From Euplotes aediculatus (Eukaryota > Ciliophora > Spirotrichea > Euplotida > Euplotidae), in NCBI GenBank assembly GCA_030463445.1, contig JAQGFW010017340.1, forward strand, positions 1 to 50,930: a stretch of 50,930 bases of DNA, written 5' to 3'. Position numbers and translations under genes: made by a program. Each line of letters starts with the position of its first letter. Position 1 is the stretch's first letter. The notes under the pieces were generated by a model. The model saw only the letters and a program-made list of their open reading frames with translations. It was not told the DNA's origin and did no database searches. Of the stretch, positions 1 to 8,484 are shown piece after piece.

Positions 1-67
1 AGTCAATGCGCAAGAAATCCAAAGCAAAAAATTGATACCTTTACACAGTCAAATCCACACGCCCGAA

Positions 68-115
68 GGGTGGGTCAGCATGGAGCGAAACGGGTGGGTC
101 AGCATGACCGAAATA
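68..115. repeat. Tandem 24-bp direct repeat, possible IS terminal repeats
   Basis: Two copies of the 15-mer GGGTGGGTCAGCATG start at 68 and 92, giving a period of 24 bp. Each is followed by a related tail (gagcgaaac and accgaaata). Spaced repeats of this style occur at the ends of IS21-like elements in Bacteroidota. The family assignment is from memory and tentative. The repeats lie exactly where homology of the downstream gene to its family begins, so they probably mark the end of an element that lies mostly outside the window. Confidence 0.4.
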
Positions 116-753
116 TACAAGCACTGCAAACGAATCTTACCTGCACAGAAGTTCCGTGGTTTCCAAAAGGCTCTGCGGATACCCGGTATCTCATCAATGA
201 AATTGTGGTTGGCGAGGAATCTGACGTGGACAGTCGGGGAAATCGGTCAAGCCACTTTGAATTGTACTTGGATGCTATGCGGGAATGTGGTGCAGACACC
301 ACGGAAATTGAGACATTTGTCATGACTTTGCAGGAAACCCAGGACCTGGATGCTGCCTACCGCAAAGCAGGTACGCCGCAAGCCGCACAGGACTTCGTGA
401 ATTTCACGTTCAGGATCATCCACAGCGGCAAGGACCACCTCCAGTCTGCCATTTTCACTTTCGGACGTGAGGATCTAATTCCAAATATGTTTTTGGCGAT
501 TGTGGGGGACTTGGACAAGTTTGACCAAGAAAAGATTTCGATATTCAAATACTATTTGGAAAGGCATATCGAGGTCGATGGAGGGCACCACAGCCAATTG
601 GCAGCAGAAATGACGTCACAACTTTGTGGGGAAAATGATGCGCATTGGCTGGAAGCGGAAGAGGCCATCGTTACATCATTGCAAAAGCGCATCAGCCTTT
701 GGGATGGGGTGTATAGAGAGATTGCTGAAGCGAAGTCAGTGGCAACCGCCTGA
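70..753 (+). CDS. DUF3050 family protein, 5'-truncated
   Basis: This is a DUF3050 (heme-oxygenase-like helical fold) protein of unknown function. The recognisable part starts at about nucleotide 118 (ALQTNLTC) and includes the family blocks RYLINEIVVGEESD, SHFELYLDAM, FTFGREDLIP and YYLERHIEVDGGHHS, whose His and Glu residues are typical metal-ligand candidates. Family members normally have about 60 more N-terminal residues, including an HPLY motif and an FM..HVFAVWDFMSLLK-like block. Here these are replaced by residues encoded in the 24-bp repeats (MGQHGAKRVGQHDR), and the only start in frame is a GTG inside the repeat. I infer that an insertion removed the 5' end and that the remaining frame is probably non-functional. 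It converges with the operon ending at 768. Confidence 0.75.
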   Translation: MGQHGAKRVGQHDRNIQALQTNLTCTEVPWFPKGSADTRYLINEIVVGEESDVDSRGNRSSHFELYLDAMRECGADTTEIETFVMTLQETQDLDAAYRKAGTPQAAQDFVNFTFRIIHSGKDHLQSAIFTFGREDLIPNMFLAIVGDLDKFDQEKISIFKYYLERHIEVDGGHHSQLAAEMTSQLCGENDAHWLEAEEAIVTSLQKRISLWDGVYREIAEAKSVATA

Positions 754-767
754 TAGGTGCTGACTTT

Positions 768-2360
768 TTATCTTTTTTTGCCCCAAGATTTTATGCCCGT
801 TTTGGCCAAAAGAAGCCTTTTCTTAACTTCATGCATTTGATGCTTTAGATGTTGCAAAATCGTCTCCTTGGTGAGTTTAGAATAGGCGGGCAATACACTT
901 ACTTGAATTGAATGCACGCCTGTTGCCCCATCGGGATGAGGTGGTGCCGAAGTTTCTATCTGTCTTCCGTTGCGACCTTTTGTGCGCACCTTGAGGGTGT
1001 GCGGCCCAGGAGTTGCTTGCCAATGAAATCTCCATTGCCGCCAAGAAAGGGGCGAAAGTTCTTCGGCAAGCTCAGCAGTTTGCCAAGGTCCCTCATCGAT
1101 CGCCACCTCGACAGATTGAACCCCAAACGGAGGTGCCCATGCAGTTCCTGCAATCCACGTGAGTTTGTACAATATTGTACTGTCTTCGATGGGTGTATCA
1201 ATGCGACATTGCGGCTGTACCAATGCTGGGTGGTCTGCCCAACCCCGCTTTTCCCAAAAGCCATGTTTCCCGGCGGGGGCAACCTCCAAACTCGTGAGCC
1301 ATTTGATGTTGGCACTGAATCCATAGATACCTGGTATGAGCAGCCGTGCAGGGAAACCGTGAATATGGCTGAGTGTTTTTCCGTTCATGCCTATGGCTAC
1401 CAATACGTGCCACGGCTTTTCCAATAGGTATAGTGGTATGGAAACTGAAAATCCATCTTCGGACTGAGCATGGACTTGCACTGCTGCGGGTTGAATTCCA
1501 GCTTTTTCCAACAGGTTAGCTAGTGGCAATCCAAGCCACCGAGCATTTCCAATTCTGTGGCCACCAATTGGATTGTGGACGCAGATCAAGGTAGCATCCA
1601 ACTCGACCAAAGGCATTTTCATGAAGTCCTGCCAAGATAATTCAAAAGCATGATTCACCAATCCAAACACACGCAACCGCCAAGTGTGGTGGTCGATTGA
1701 AGGAGTCGGAAAGGCTGTGTCTGCAACATATAGCTTTTTTCCGGTGGTCATGAACGGATACAATCCCTTGATTTTGAATTTGCAGTTTACAGGAACCGGA
1801 GGCAATGGATGGGCAGGGGCAGGAAGTTTGATAAAGCCAGGTTGTTCTTTTCGATGGGCTTTAGTGCGCAAGATGTTCCAAAGCAAAGCTCCAGCAAGTA
1901 ACCATCCGCCAATCATCAAGCCGATCAACGGATATGCATCCAATACAAACCAAATGGTGATTCCAGAGAGTGTGCCTGTACCGGCAGCAATCAATGACGG
2001 AATCTTTGGGCCATACGCGCCGATTAGCCCAGAGGCGGATGAAATAAAGCCCAGAAGCAGGAGCAAGCCATAGGCAACCAAAGCATTTTCCAATCCAAAA
2101 ATGCCAATCAAAACACCTACTCCAAGAAAGAGACCGATTACGAAGGTGCGAATGATAGGTTTATCATAGTTTTCGACCAATGCGACCGTCGCATCCACCA
2201 ATGATCCAGGAGCCATCTCAATGATCGCCTTTCCTAGAGTTGCCAGTGGTGAGCGGGCACCCACAATCGACATTGCTACCCTTTCACCGACGAGCAACTG
2301 TAACGAAGTTGCCAGCAAACCAGATAAAATGGCATGGGATTCAATCGGAATAAGTAGCAT
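768..2360 (-). CDS. Membrane-anchored sulfite-oxidase-like molybdopterin oxidoreductase
   Basis: The first 170 residues hold about four to five hydrophobic segments. A molybdopterin-binding domain of the sulfite oxidase superfamily follows at roughly residues 200-390, and a Mo-co dimerisation-like beta domain at about 390-490. The Mo-ligand cysteine is visible in LICVHNPIGG, followed by IGNARWLGLPLANLLE and HGFPARLLIPGIYG, which are all family landmarks. The N-terminal pattern (SPLATLGKAIIEMAPG... DKP) resembles membrane-bound homologues known from actinobacteria. The physiological substrate cannot be told from sequence. It is the last gene of a three-gene minus-strand operon and begins 19 bp after the GMC oxidoreductase stop. 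The C-terminus is basic (KKRLLLAKTGIKSWGKKR). Confidence 0.85.
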   Translation of the reverse strand: MLLIPIESHAILSGLLATSLQLLVGERVAMSIVGARSPLATLGKAIIEMAPGSLVDATVALVENYDKPIIRTFVIGLFLGVGVLIGIFGLENALVAYGLLLLLGFISSASGLIGAYGPKIPSLIAAGTGTLSGITIWFVLDAYPLIGLMIGGWLLAGALLWNILRTKAHRKEQPGFIKLPAPAHPLPPVPVNCKFKIKGLYPFMTTGKKLYVADTAFPTPSIDHHTWRLRVFGLVNHAFELSWQDFMKMPLVELDATLICVHNPIGGHRIGNARWLGLPLANLLEKAGIQPAAVQVHAQSEDGFSVSIPLYLLEKPWHVLVAIGMNGKTLSHIHGFPARLLIPGIYGFSANIKWLTSLEVAPAGKHGFWEKRGWADHPALVQPQCRIDTPIEDSTILYKLTWIAGTAWAPPFGVQSVEVAIDEGPWQTAELAEELSPLSWRQWRFHWQATPGPHTLKVRTKGRNGRQIETSAPPHPDGATGVHSIQVSVLPAYSKLTKETILQHLKHQMHEVKKRLLLAKTGIKSWGKKR

Positions 2361-2379
2361 ATTAGTTCAAGTAGATGTT

Positions 2380-4131
2380 TCAAATTTGGCCATTGTCATT
2401 CCCGACCGTCCTAATCCTACCTTCCTTGGCTAGTTGATCAAGTGCAATTTCCATGGCTCTCTCTGAAAGTGCCAAAATAGTGAGTGCTGGGTTAGGACCC
2501 ACCGATGTTGGGATAATGGAGCCGTCCAAGACCATGAGGTTATCCATGCCATAAACTCTGCCAGCATCGTCCACAACGCCTTTCAGAGGATCGTCGGCCA
2601 TGGGCACGCCTCCCAGGTTGTGTGAGACCTGCACCTGTCCCAAAACGCTGTAATAAATATTCCCCATCCACCATGATTGAGTAACCTTTGCAATGCGCCG
2701 TGCCAATTTATTTTGGTAGGCATACACCGGTCGGTTAGGTTTGCTGTTCATGGTGAGGGTGATTTTGCCCCTCTTGTCTAATGAGAAAATGCCTCTTGCC
2801 TTATCTTGTCCCATTTGGAGGAGTAACACTGGCCAGGTGCGACGAAACAGTGCAAAGGGCGGAATGTGGTCCCAGAGTATCCGAATCCCCTTGGATATGC
2901 CAGAGTAGCTTCGTGGTCTGTAAAATCCAAGTGCGCTCAAGATGACGGCGGCAATGACTTTGCCAAGCGTAGGATAACGACCGCTTTCAATGTAGGCCCC
3001 TTGTGTCTCTCCTGTTGGCCCCTTGAACCGAATGCCATCAGTATTTTCCGGACCGACATCAGGATCTAGCGGCTCTCTTGAAAGCAGCATTGCGATGAAG
3101 TAAACGAGTGTACCAACACCGATCACCCAATAATTCCAAAGGCAAAGACCAACAATTGCGGCTATAAAGCCAGCCCAAGCAAATGGTAGTCCCCTAAAAG
3201 GAAAGAGGAAACTGAAGAAGTTGCCATTGGTGCTGTATTGATGACCCAAAGCAGGGCTTTTGACCGGCAGGGTCTTGTGGATGTCCCGGTTACGGAGAAG
3301 CAATTCGGTAGAACCCAATACGCCACCAGCCAAAACCAAGCGTCTCACGCGAATGCTCTCGGCAATGGGTTCCTTGCCTTCCTCAGAATATCGTATGTAG
3401 TGAACTTTGAATCCACCCTCTGTTAGAGGTTCAATCTTGTCTGCCTCACAAAGTTTCCTGATCTCAGCTCCAGCATTTTGAGCAAGAAAAAGGTAGTTCA
3501 GGTCCAATGTATTCTTGACGGCAATGTCACCACCTAAAATGGTATTCTCTTCTGGATCGCAATAAAACTGTGGTGCGCCGTGCTTGTTGACAAATGCAGC
3601 CCCAGGCTCCCCGTTTGCAGGAGCAAAACTCATTGCGAGATGCAGTGGACCCCACTCTTCGACCAACTCAGGAGATTGGGCATCGAGCGCCTGACCTGCC
3701 CGGTACATCATTCGGGTGATTCTAATCTCATTGTATGGCGCATAGTCTGGATACACCACGACATCCATGACATCTTCGGCTATGGCATAATATTTTTCGA
3801 GAGATTTGACCGTGATGGCCTTTGGAAATCCTTCAAAATCTTCTTTTCGTTTCAGCGTTCCTGCATACACATGTGAGCCTCCACCGATGGCTGCACCCAC
3901 AGCACAACCGACATTTTTGGCTATTTTTCTTCGATCAAAGTAACCAAAACGACCTTTGAGTGGTTTCCAAAATAGCTTGAGGCCCACTGAGAAGTTCTCT
4001 CGTGTTACTTCCCTTCCTCTTTCCACCGCCACCACATGATGACCTGCTTGGGCAAACCGTAGCGCGGCAACGGACCCGCCAAAGCCAGTGCCAATGACCA
4101 ATACATCTGCATCAAATGAATTCTCACTCAT
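2380..4131 (-). CDS. GMC-family (cholesterol-oxidase-like) FAD oxidoreductase
   Basis: The N-terminal Rossmann motif VLVIGTGFGGSVAALRFAQAG binds FAD, and GGGSHVYAG follows near residue 85. The C-terminal GMC domain carries SHNLGG and the closing block VLDGSIIPTSVGPNPALTI. These features place it with the cholesterol-oxidase-like branch of glucose-methanol-choline oxidoreductases, which oxidise alcohol groups. An unusual hydrophobic stretch at about residues 305-350 (AWAGFIAAIVGLCLWNYWV, then a second segment) suggests membrane association. There is no signal peptide. It sits 10 bp after the metallophosphoesterase and 19 bp before the molybdopterin enzyme, so the three are probably co-transcribed. 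The substrate is unknown, though a sterol-like or other hydrophobic alcohol would fit the family. Confidence 0.85.
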   Translation of the reverse strand: MSENSFDADVLVIGTGFGGSVAALRFAQAGHHVVAVERGREVTRENFSVGLKLFWKPLKGRFGYFDRRKIAKNVGCAVGAAIGGGSHVYAGTLKRKEDFEGFPKAITVKSLEKYYAIAEDVMDVVVYPDYAPYNEIRITRMMYRAGQALDAQSPELVEEWGPLHLAMSFAPANGEPGAAFVNKHGAPQFYCDPEENTILGGDIAVKNTLDLNYLFLAQNAGAEIRKLCEADKIEPLTEGGFKVHYIRYSEEGKEPIAESIRVRRLVLAGGVLGSTELLLRNRDIHKTLPVKSPALGHQYSTNGNFFSFLFPFRGLPFAWAGFIAAIVGLCLWNYWVIGVGTLVYFIAMLLSREPLDPDVGPENTDGIRFKGPTGETQGAYIESGRYPTLGKVIAAVILSALGFYRPRSYSGISKGIRILWDHIPPFALFRRTWPVLLLQMGQDKARGIFSLDKRGKITLTMNSKPNRPVYAYQNKLARRIAKVTQSWWMGNIYYSVLGQVQVSHNLGGVPMADDPLKGVVDDAGRVYGMDNLMVLDGSIIPTSVGPNPALTILALSERAMEIALDQLAKEGRIRTVGNDNGQI

Positions 4132-4141
4132 CTTTTTCTAT

Positions 4142-5959
4142 TTAATTGGGTATAAAAATGGTGGGTTCAATCAATATGGGATTGAGCTGCCGGGTGGGTG
4201 AAATACGGAGATTTCCCATCGCCAAATCGCCCGTTTGTTTCCATTCCGTTGCTGATTTTTCCAAACCGATTGGATACAGAGTCAATCCCTTGTCGTCGAT
4301 ATGCAATCGCAGGAAGCACTTGTAGTTTTTGTTTTGCAATGAAGAAAAAGCCTCATTGTCATGCCCGCGAAATATCAAATTGCTCAAAAGGAGATAGCAC
4401 CCCATCAACAATCCGCCACATATTCCAGCCGAAATGACAACCAATTCTAGGAAAAAGGTTACAACATAGGGCACTGAATCTGCCTCAAATTGCAACAAGT
4501 GGATATTGATCCGCGCAAAAAGCCAAATGGAAAGGATTACGTTGAGTGCATGTGCCAGACCATGAATGAGGGCTAGCATCCCCATTAGAAAGGGATATCT
4601 GCCTTTTCTATCTGAGAATAGATAGAGGCCACCAACCATCATCAGAACCAATGTAGCCGCCATTGGGCTGTATTGCAACGCTTGAAAAGCAGTCGACAGG
4701 GCCACTCCAATGTTCTCATAAGTGATCGGAATCGTCGCCAATGTTTGCAACAATGGTTGCGAAGCCAAAGCCACGCTTTCTGTGCCTGCAGGCACGAAAT
4801 TGGAACTGCTACTTTCCAATAGCCATGCGAATAGAAGATAGGCCATAGCGATCAATAAACAAAACGCCCAATTCTTAATGCCAAAGAGGAGATTTCCCAA
4901 GAGAAGGAGTCTGCTCTTGTTTTTGGGCGGAAATGTGGTTTTAAGTTCCAAACTGGATGCTCCCATTGGCAAACTGATCGGCAGATTGTGTGTTGGGTGT
5001 AAAAATGCGCCCCCTCCCCCAGCTGTGACACGGTGTTGATCCCGATCGAAACAGTGATACCGTGCATAATGGTGCAAATCTCCTGCGATAACCAATGGAC
5101 ATTTAAGCGATTTGCTCGCTATTGCAGAACCCTTGCCCCCCTGAATGCAAGTCAGAATGAACTGATCGAGGGTTTCATTGAGAGAACTTGATTCTTGCTC
5201 ACCAGCATATACCCAAGAGGGTTCGCCGACACAAATGATCACTTTTGCATCGTTGGAAACTTGGCAACGAGAAATAGTCTCAAAATAGGTGATCTGTTGC
5301 AAATCAAGGCTACGAACCAATTGCACATCAATCGCATATAGCCACCAGTTGTTTGGAAACTTCAGTGCGAAATAGCTTCTGTTTTGATGTGTTTGCAGTT
5401 GCCCTATTTTGCTACCTCGACAGAAGATTCTTTCAAATTCATTCAATCCATCATACCAATCATGATTGCCAGGGATCGCGAAGACTGGTTTTGCATGAAG
5501 ATCAGCATTGGAAAATGCTGTAGCATACAAGTTGAGCATCCGCTGTTGGTAGTCCTTGTGACTTGCCACCGGATAGACTTGGTCGCCCCCCATCACCAAT
5601 ACACTTCCTTGGGTTGTTATTAACGGTTCTGGTCTGGAGACTGCCATTTTCCTTTGCGGCAACAGAAGTTCGTTTTGCGCCAACAAGGTAGCGATGCTAT
5701 AAGTGGAATCCCATCCATCGCCAATGTCCGCGACGTAGTCTGCCCAAAATCCACTGATGGCATCGGCCTGGTCTGAGAAATCGTGAAATTGGGCTTTGCT
5801 CACAGCTGCCATTGCCGCCCGGCGATCTGCATAAGCCCCAAACTGAGACAATACCACCGACTGAATGCCAGTCCTGATTAGTTGCAGGGGATCATACCAG
5901 CCGACCATCGGCTTTTTTGTAATCTTTCTTTTCAAACCATAGTCGGAATTCGTACGCAT
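4142..5959 (-). CDS. Metallophosphoesterase with C-terminal membrane domain
   Basis: A calcineurin-like phosphoesterase core occupies about residues 75-330. Its metal-binding motifs are DIGDGWDS, GGDQVYP, GNHDWYDG and GDLHHYARYH. The C-terminal half has four to six hydrophobic segments (for example LLIAMAYLLFAWLL, LVLMMVGGLYLF, VVISAGICGGLLMGCYLLL), so the catalytic domain is probably tethered to the membrane. It is the first gene of the operon with the GMC and molybdopterin oxidoreductases. The role is unknown; phosphoester or nucleotide hydrolysis is the family function. The trio's shared membrane character suggests a common pathway at the inner membrane, but that is inference. Confidence 0.8.
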   Translation of the reverse strand: MRTNSDYGLKRKITKKPMVGWYDPLQLIRTGIQSVVLSQFGAYADRRAAMAAVSKAQFHDFSDQADAISGFWADYVADIGDGWDSTYSIATLLAQNELLLPQRKMAVSRPEPLITTQGSVLVMGGDQVYPVASHKDYQQRMLNLYATAFSNADLHAKPVFAIPGNHDWYDGLNEFERIFCRGSKIGQLQTHQNRSYFALKFPNNWWLYAIDVQLVRSLDLQQITYFETISRCQVSNDAKVIICVGEPSWVYAGEQESSSLNETLDQFILTCIQGGKGSAIASKSLKCPLVIAGDLHHYARYHCFDRDQHRVTAGGGGAFLHPTHNLPISLPMGASSLELKTTFPPKNKSRLLLLGNLLFGIKNWAFCLLIAMAYLLFAWLLESSSSNFVPAGTESVALASQPLLQTLATIPITYENIGVALSTAFQALQYSPMAATLVLMMVGGLYLFSDRKGRYPFLMGMLALIHGLAHALNVILSIWLFARINIHLLQFEADSVPYVVTFFLELVVISAGICGGLLMGCYLLLSNLIFRGHDNEAFSSLQNKNYKCFLRLHIDDKGLTLYPIGLEKSATEWKQTGDLAMGNLRISPTRQLNPILIEPTIFIPN

Positions 5960-6157
5960 TTAGGATACTCCAATCTTCACAATTTACGCAATTTTTGAAA
6001 TTGGCTTACCCTTTTATGGTTACATAATTGCTGTCAAATATTGCATTATTTTGGCATGCTAATGGGTGTTCTAGAGTAAGAAAAGAAAACGCCAACCCAA
6101 CTTCCCTGATGCAATGCACCAAAAGGAAGTCAAGTTGGCAAAGTCAAGAATATAAAA

Positions 6158-6169
6158 GGCCATTTGGCC
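6158..6169 (-). terminator. Possible terminator after the HMA protein gene
   Basis: Read on the minus strand, a short hairpin (TGGCC pairing with GGCCA across two bases) is followed by TTTTATATT, about 50 bp beyond the stop of the HMA gene at 6219. The stem is only five G/C-rich pairs, so the call is weak. The rest of 5960-6218 shows no gene. Confidence 0.3.
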
Positions 6170-6218
6170 AAAATCGTTTTGTCAACCAGGCCTTCTGGCA
6201 TAGTTGTCCTTACTTTCC

Positions 6219-6551
6219 CTATCGAGCATATTGGCAGCAACCTGGAAGACTGCTGTAGGCGGCATCTGGCGCGGTTTGCCCTTCTGAATCATAGCCCGTT
6301 GCCGCAATTTTGGTCTTGATTTCTTGGAGATTCACTAGCTTTTCATTGTAAACAACAGTCATCTTCTTTGTATCCTGACTCCAATCCGCAGACCTCACTC
6401 CCTTGAGGCTCATGGCTGCGGCTTCAATCTTCTTTTCACACATTCCGCAATTCCCAGAAACCCTAAAGGTCGATTCCTTGCCTCCATGCGCTGCATAAGC
6501 AGAGAAGGAAAATGTTACGGAAGCCAAAATAAACGTCAATGTCTTTTTCAT
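6219..6551 (-). CDS. Secreted heavy-metal-associated (HMA) domain protein
   Basis: A signal peptide (MKKTLTFILASVTFSFSAYA) precedes one HMA domain of about 70 residues whose metal-binding loop is GNCGMCEKK, a CxxC motif. The domain ends with an ATGYDSEG strand typical of MerP/CopZ folds, and the C-terminus has a further Cys pair (PGCCQY). It should bind Cu(I) or another soft metal in the periplasm. It is the last gene of a minus-strand series (DUF2147, AraC, His-rich protein, multicopper oxidase) devoted to copper. The CC near the C-terminus is unusual for a simple chaperone and may be a second thiol site. Confidence 0.85.
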   Translation of the reverse strand: MKKTLTFILASVTFSFSAYAAHGGKESTFRVSGNCGMCEKKIEAAAMSLKGVRSADWSQDTKKMTVVYNEKLVNLQEIKTKIAATGYDSEGQTAPDAAYSSLPGCCQYAR

Positions 6552-6634
6552 AAATTCCTTAATTTTTTTGATTTTTTCGCTATTGGGTGCTGCAAATTTT
6601 CAATTTATCTACAAAACACCTCCCCTACCCTCCA

Positions 6635-7045
6635 TCACCTTGTATTTCGGGTCCAATATTCGGTGCGACCAATAAAGTAAAACCCTGTGTAACCTCTCAC
6701 TTTGAGTACACCAGGCGCATTGAATTGAACGTAGCAGGAATAATTCTCTTGGCCATAAGGGTCAAAAATTGTGCCATCTTCCCATTCAGAGTCGCCATCG
6801 AAGACCAAATCTTTCAATAAAACATCGCCAACTTTAGGTTTGGAGACCGATCCTCCGTGGCTATGTCCATGTTCAGCGATCTTAGGGTTCGGATTGAGCC
6901 AGACAATCTTCCCAAAGAATTTCCCTTGGGATTCATAAATCTCGACCTTCGCATTGTCATCGGCGGTCATCCAAAATCCTATAATGTCACGGGCTTTGGA
7001 TTGGGCATTGGCTATGGAAACTGATAGCAAAGTGGCCAAAAACAT
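6635..7045 (-). CDS. DUF2147 secreted protein
   Basis: After a signal peptide (MFLATLLSVSIANAQ) the protein carries the DUF2147 pattern: IIGFWMTADDNAKVEIYE, GKFFGKIVWL, WEDGTIFDPYGQENYSCYV, LKVRGYTGFYFIGRTEYWTR. A His-containing loop (AEHGHSHGG) sits where the family usually has a simple charged turn and could bind metal. The frame is open back to an ATG at 7153, but the signal peptide begins at the ATG at 7045, preceded by two TTG codons and AAGGGG, so I start it there (136 aa). DUF2147 proteins are small secreted beta proteins of unknown function. The gene lies between an AraC regulator and an HMA protein. Confidence 0.75.
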   Translation of the reverse strand: MFLATLLSVSIANAQSKARDIIGFWMTADDNAKVEIYESQGKFFGKIVWLNPNPKIAEHGHSHGGSVSKPKVGDVLLKDLVFDGDSEWEDGTIFDPYGQENYSCYVQFNAPGVLKVRGYTGFYFIGRTEYWTRNTR

Positions 7046-7191
7046 CAACAATGTAGTCCCCTTACTGATGTATGAACGAGATGCATGGATTTCCCGACCC
7101 AATGCTGAGCCGCTTTCAGAAATTGACAGCACAACTTGTTTTGAATTCAACATAATTTCTAAGTATTTTGAAGTTTATGAACTGAGTTTTC

Positions 7192-7749
7192 TTAATGTGG
7201 ATTCTTCTTTTCCATTTCTTGCAAATACTTCCGCACAGTTTCCCCTGTGACCTGGTGAAATTGCCTTGACAAATGCTGTACGCTGCTGTACCCTAGCCGG
7301 GAGGCAACCTCTACCAGCGTACAACCTTCATACAGAAGCAACTCTTTTGCAAGACTGATCCTTTGCTCAATGATATAGTGTTCAATTGTGTGGGCCTCTA
7401 CCCTTGAAAATACTCGGCTAATATGTGCGTAGGATAGTCCGAGTTGAGACGAAAGGTAATAAGATACATTTAGCCGACTTTTCTGAAATGCATCATCCCT
7501 CAGCATCTCAAATACGAGATGCTTCACGCGATGGACCAATTTGCCATTCTTATCTTTGATCCAAACAAATCCATTTTGCCTCAAATGCTCGTCAAGGGAT
7601 TCGGGCCGTAAATGAAGTGGCTTTTGAATCTTGGCAACACCTGCACTAAACCCTATCAATGAGATCCCCAACTGACCAAAAATGGCTGAAAGCTCATGAG
7701 GAAGCTGCTTTGAATTGGTATCTTGGATGCAAACGGTAATCTCTTCCAT
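7192..7749 (-). CDS. AraC-type regulator with degenerate metal-binding N-terminus
   Basis: The C-terminal 100 residues form an AraC/XylS helix-turn-helix pair (LGLSYAHISRVFSR, EHYIIEQRISLAKELL, EVASRLGYSSVQHLSRQFHQVTG). The N-terminal 80 residues align without gaps to the AraC regulator at 47407, which carries MVCNRC. Here the two cysteines are replaced by Ser and Leu (TNSKQL). The best start is the ATG at 7749, because it aligns with the start of the paralogue, although the frame is open to 7791. I infer that it regulates nearby copper genes but has lost the thiol ligands and may respond to another signal or act constitutively. Confidence 0.8.
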   Translation of the reverse strand: MEEITVCIQDTNSKQLPHELSAIFGQLGISLIGFSAGVAKIQKPLHLRPESLDEHLRQNGFVWIKDKNGKLVHRVKHLVFEMLRDDAFQKSRLNVSYYLSSQLGLSYAHISRVFSRVEAHTIEHYIIEQRISLAKELLLYEGCTLVEVASRLGYSSVQHLSRQFHQVTGETVRKYLQEMEKKNPH

Positions 7750-7823
7750 GAATTTGATTTGAGGAATGAATACACTACAATTCCAACCCAATGCGTTGCA
7801 TTGAGCAATTGTGGTGAATCATC

Positions 7824-8480
7824 TCAAATCAAATAGACCTGGAAGCGTACAACTCTAGAAAAGGTGGGAAGGGCTTCGTTTTCAGGGGGTTTGAGGGAGG
7901 CGACTTTTTCGTCATTAGAGACCGAAACCAACCTTGGAATTACACAAAATGCGATGATCGGCACTAAAATGAAATTGCCTGTGTCGTTGGGTTCAAAATA
8001 TGTAGGTGTGGAGAAAAATCGCACAGTATCATCAATGCAGCAGTTTTCAAGGGTTGCGATACCTTCTACCGTTAGCGGAGTCAATTCCTCCGCTGAGACA
8101 GTGGACTCTTGTGAAGTGATGACTTCACAGGTGATATCACAGTCTTCTTGAACAGCGAGGGGCAAGGTTTCGGGGTGTACATGGCTAGCCGATGGATCTG
8201 AGTGGGGGTGGCGGACATGCCCTCCTCTAGCATGAGTCCTGTGATCCGCTAGGTTGCGATGGTGATGTGCCGTTTCCCTTGCAGCGGGTGCTGTGGATAC
8301 AGTTGGGTGGCTGTGACAGAGATTGCTACTTGAGCAAGAATTGCCACTTGTCGGCAGCTTGCCGATCAAACACGACATCTCGACGAAATACACCATGCAA
8401 AATGGAAGCAACACACATAGGCTGTAAATCGCCCTGCGGCGTTGTCCATCCTTGCGATATGTCTTCTTCGCCTTTTCCAC
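7824..8480 (-). CDS. His-rich membrane protein of unknown function
   Basis: I do not recognise a family. The 218-residue protein begins with a very basic segment (MEKAKKTYRKDGQRRR) and then a hydrophobic helix (SLCVLLPFCMVYFVEM). Next comes a Ser/Cys-rich stretch and a His-rich tract at about residues 56-103 (HSHP, HHH, HVRHPHS, HVHPE). Further on are Cys pairs (DCDITC, ENCC) and a second hydrophobic segment (FILVPIIAFCVIPRLV). The His and Cys content suggests metal binding. It begins 4 bp after the stop of the multicopper oxidase at 8485, so co-expression is likely. A role in copper delivery to that oxidase is possible but is inference. Confidence 0.65.
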   Translation of the reverse strand: MEKAKKTYRKDGQRRRAIYSLCVLLPFCMVYFVEMSCLIGKLPTSGNSCSSSNLCHSHPTVSTAPAARETAHHHRNLADHRTHARGGHVRHPHSDPSASHVHPETLPLAVQEDCDITCEVITSQESTVSAEELTPLTVEGIATLENCCIDDTVRFFSTPTYFEPNDTGNFILVPIIAFCVIPRLVSVSNDEKVASLKPPENEALPTFSRVVRFQVYLI

Positions 8481-8484
8481 TGAA

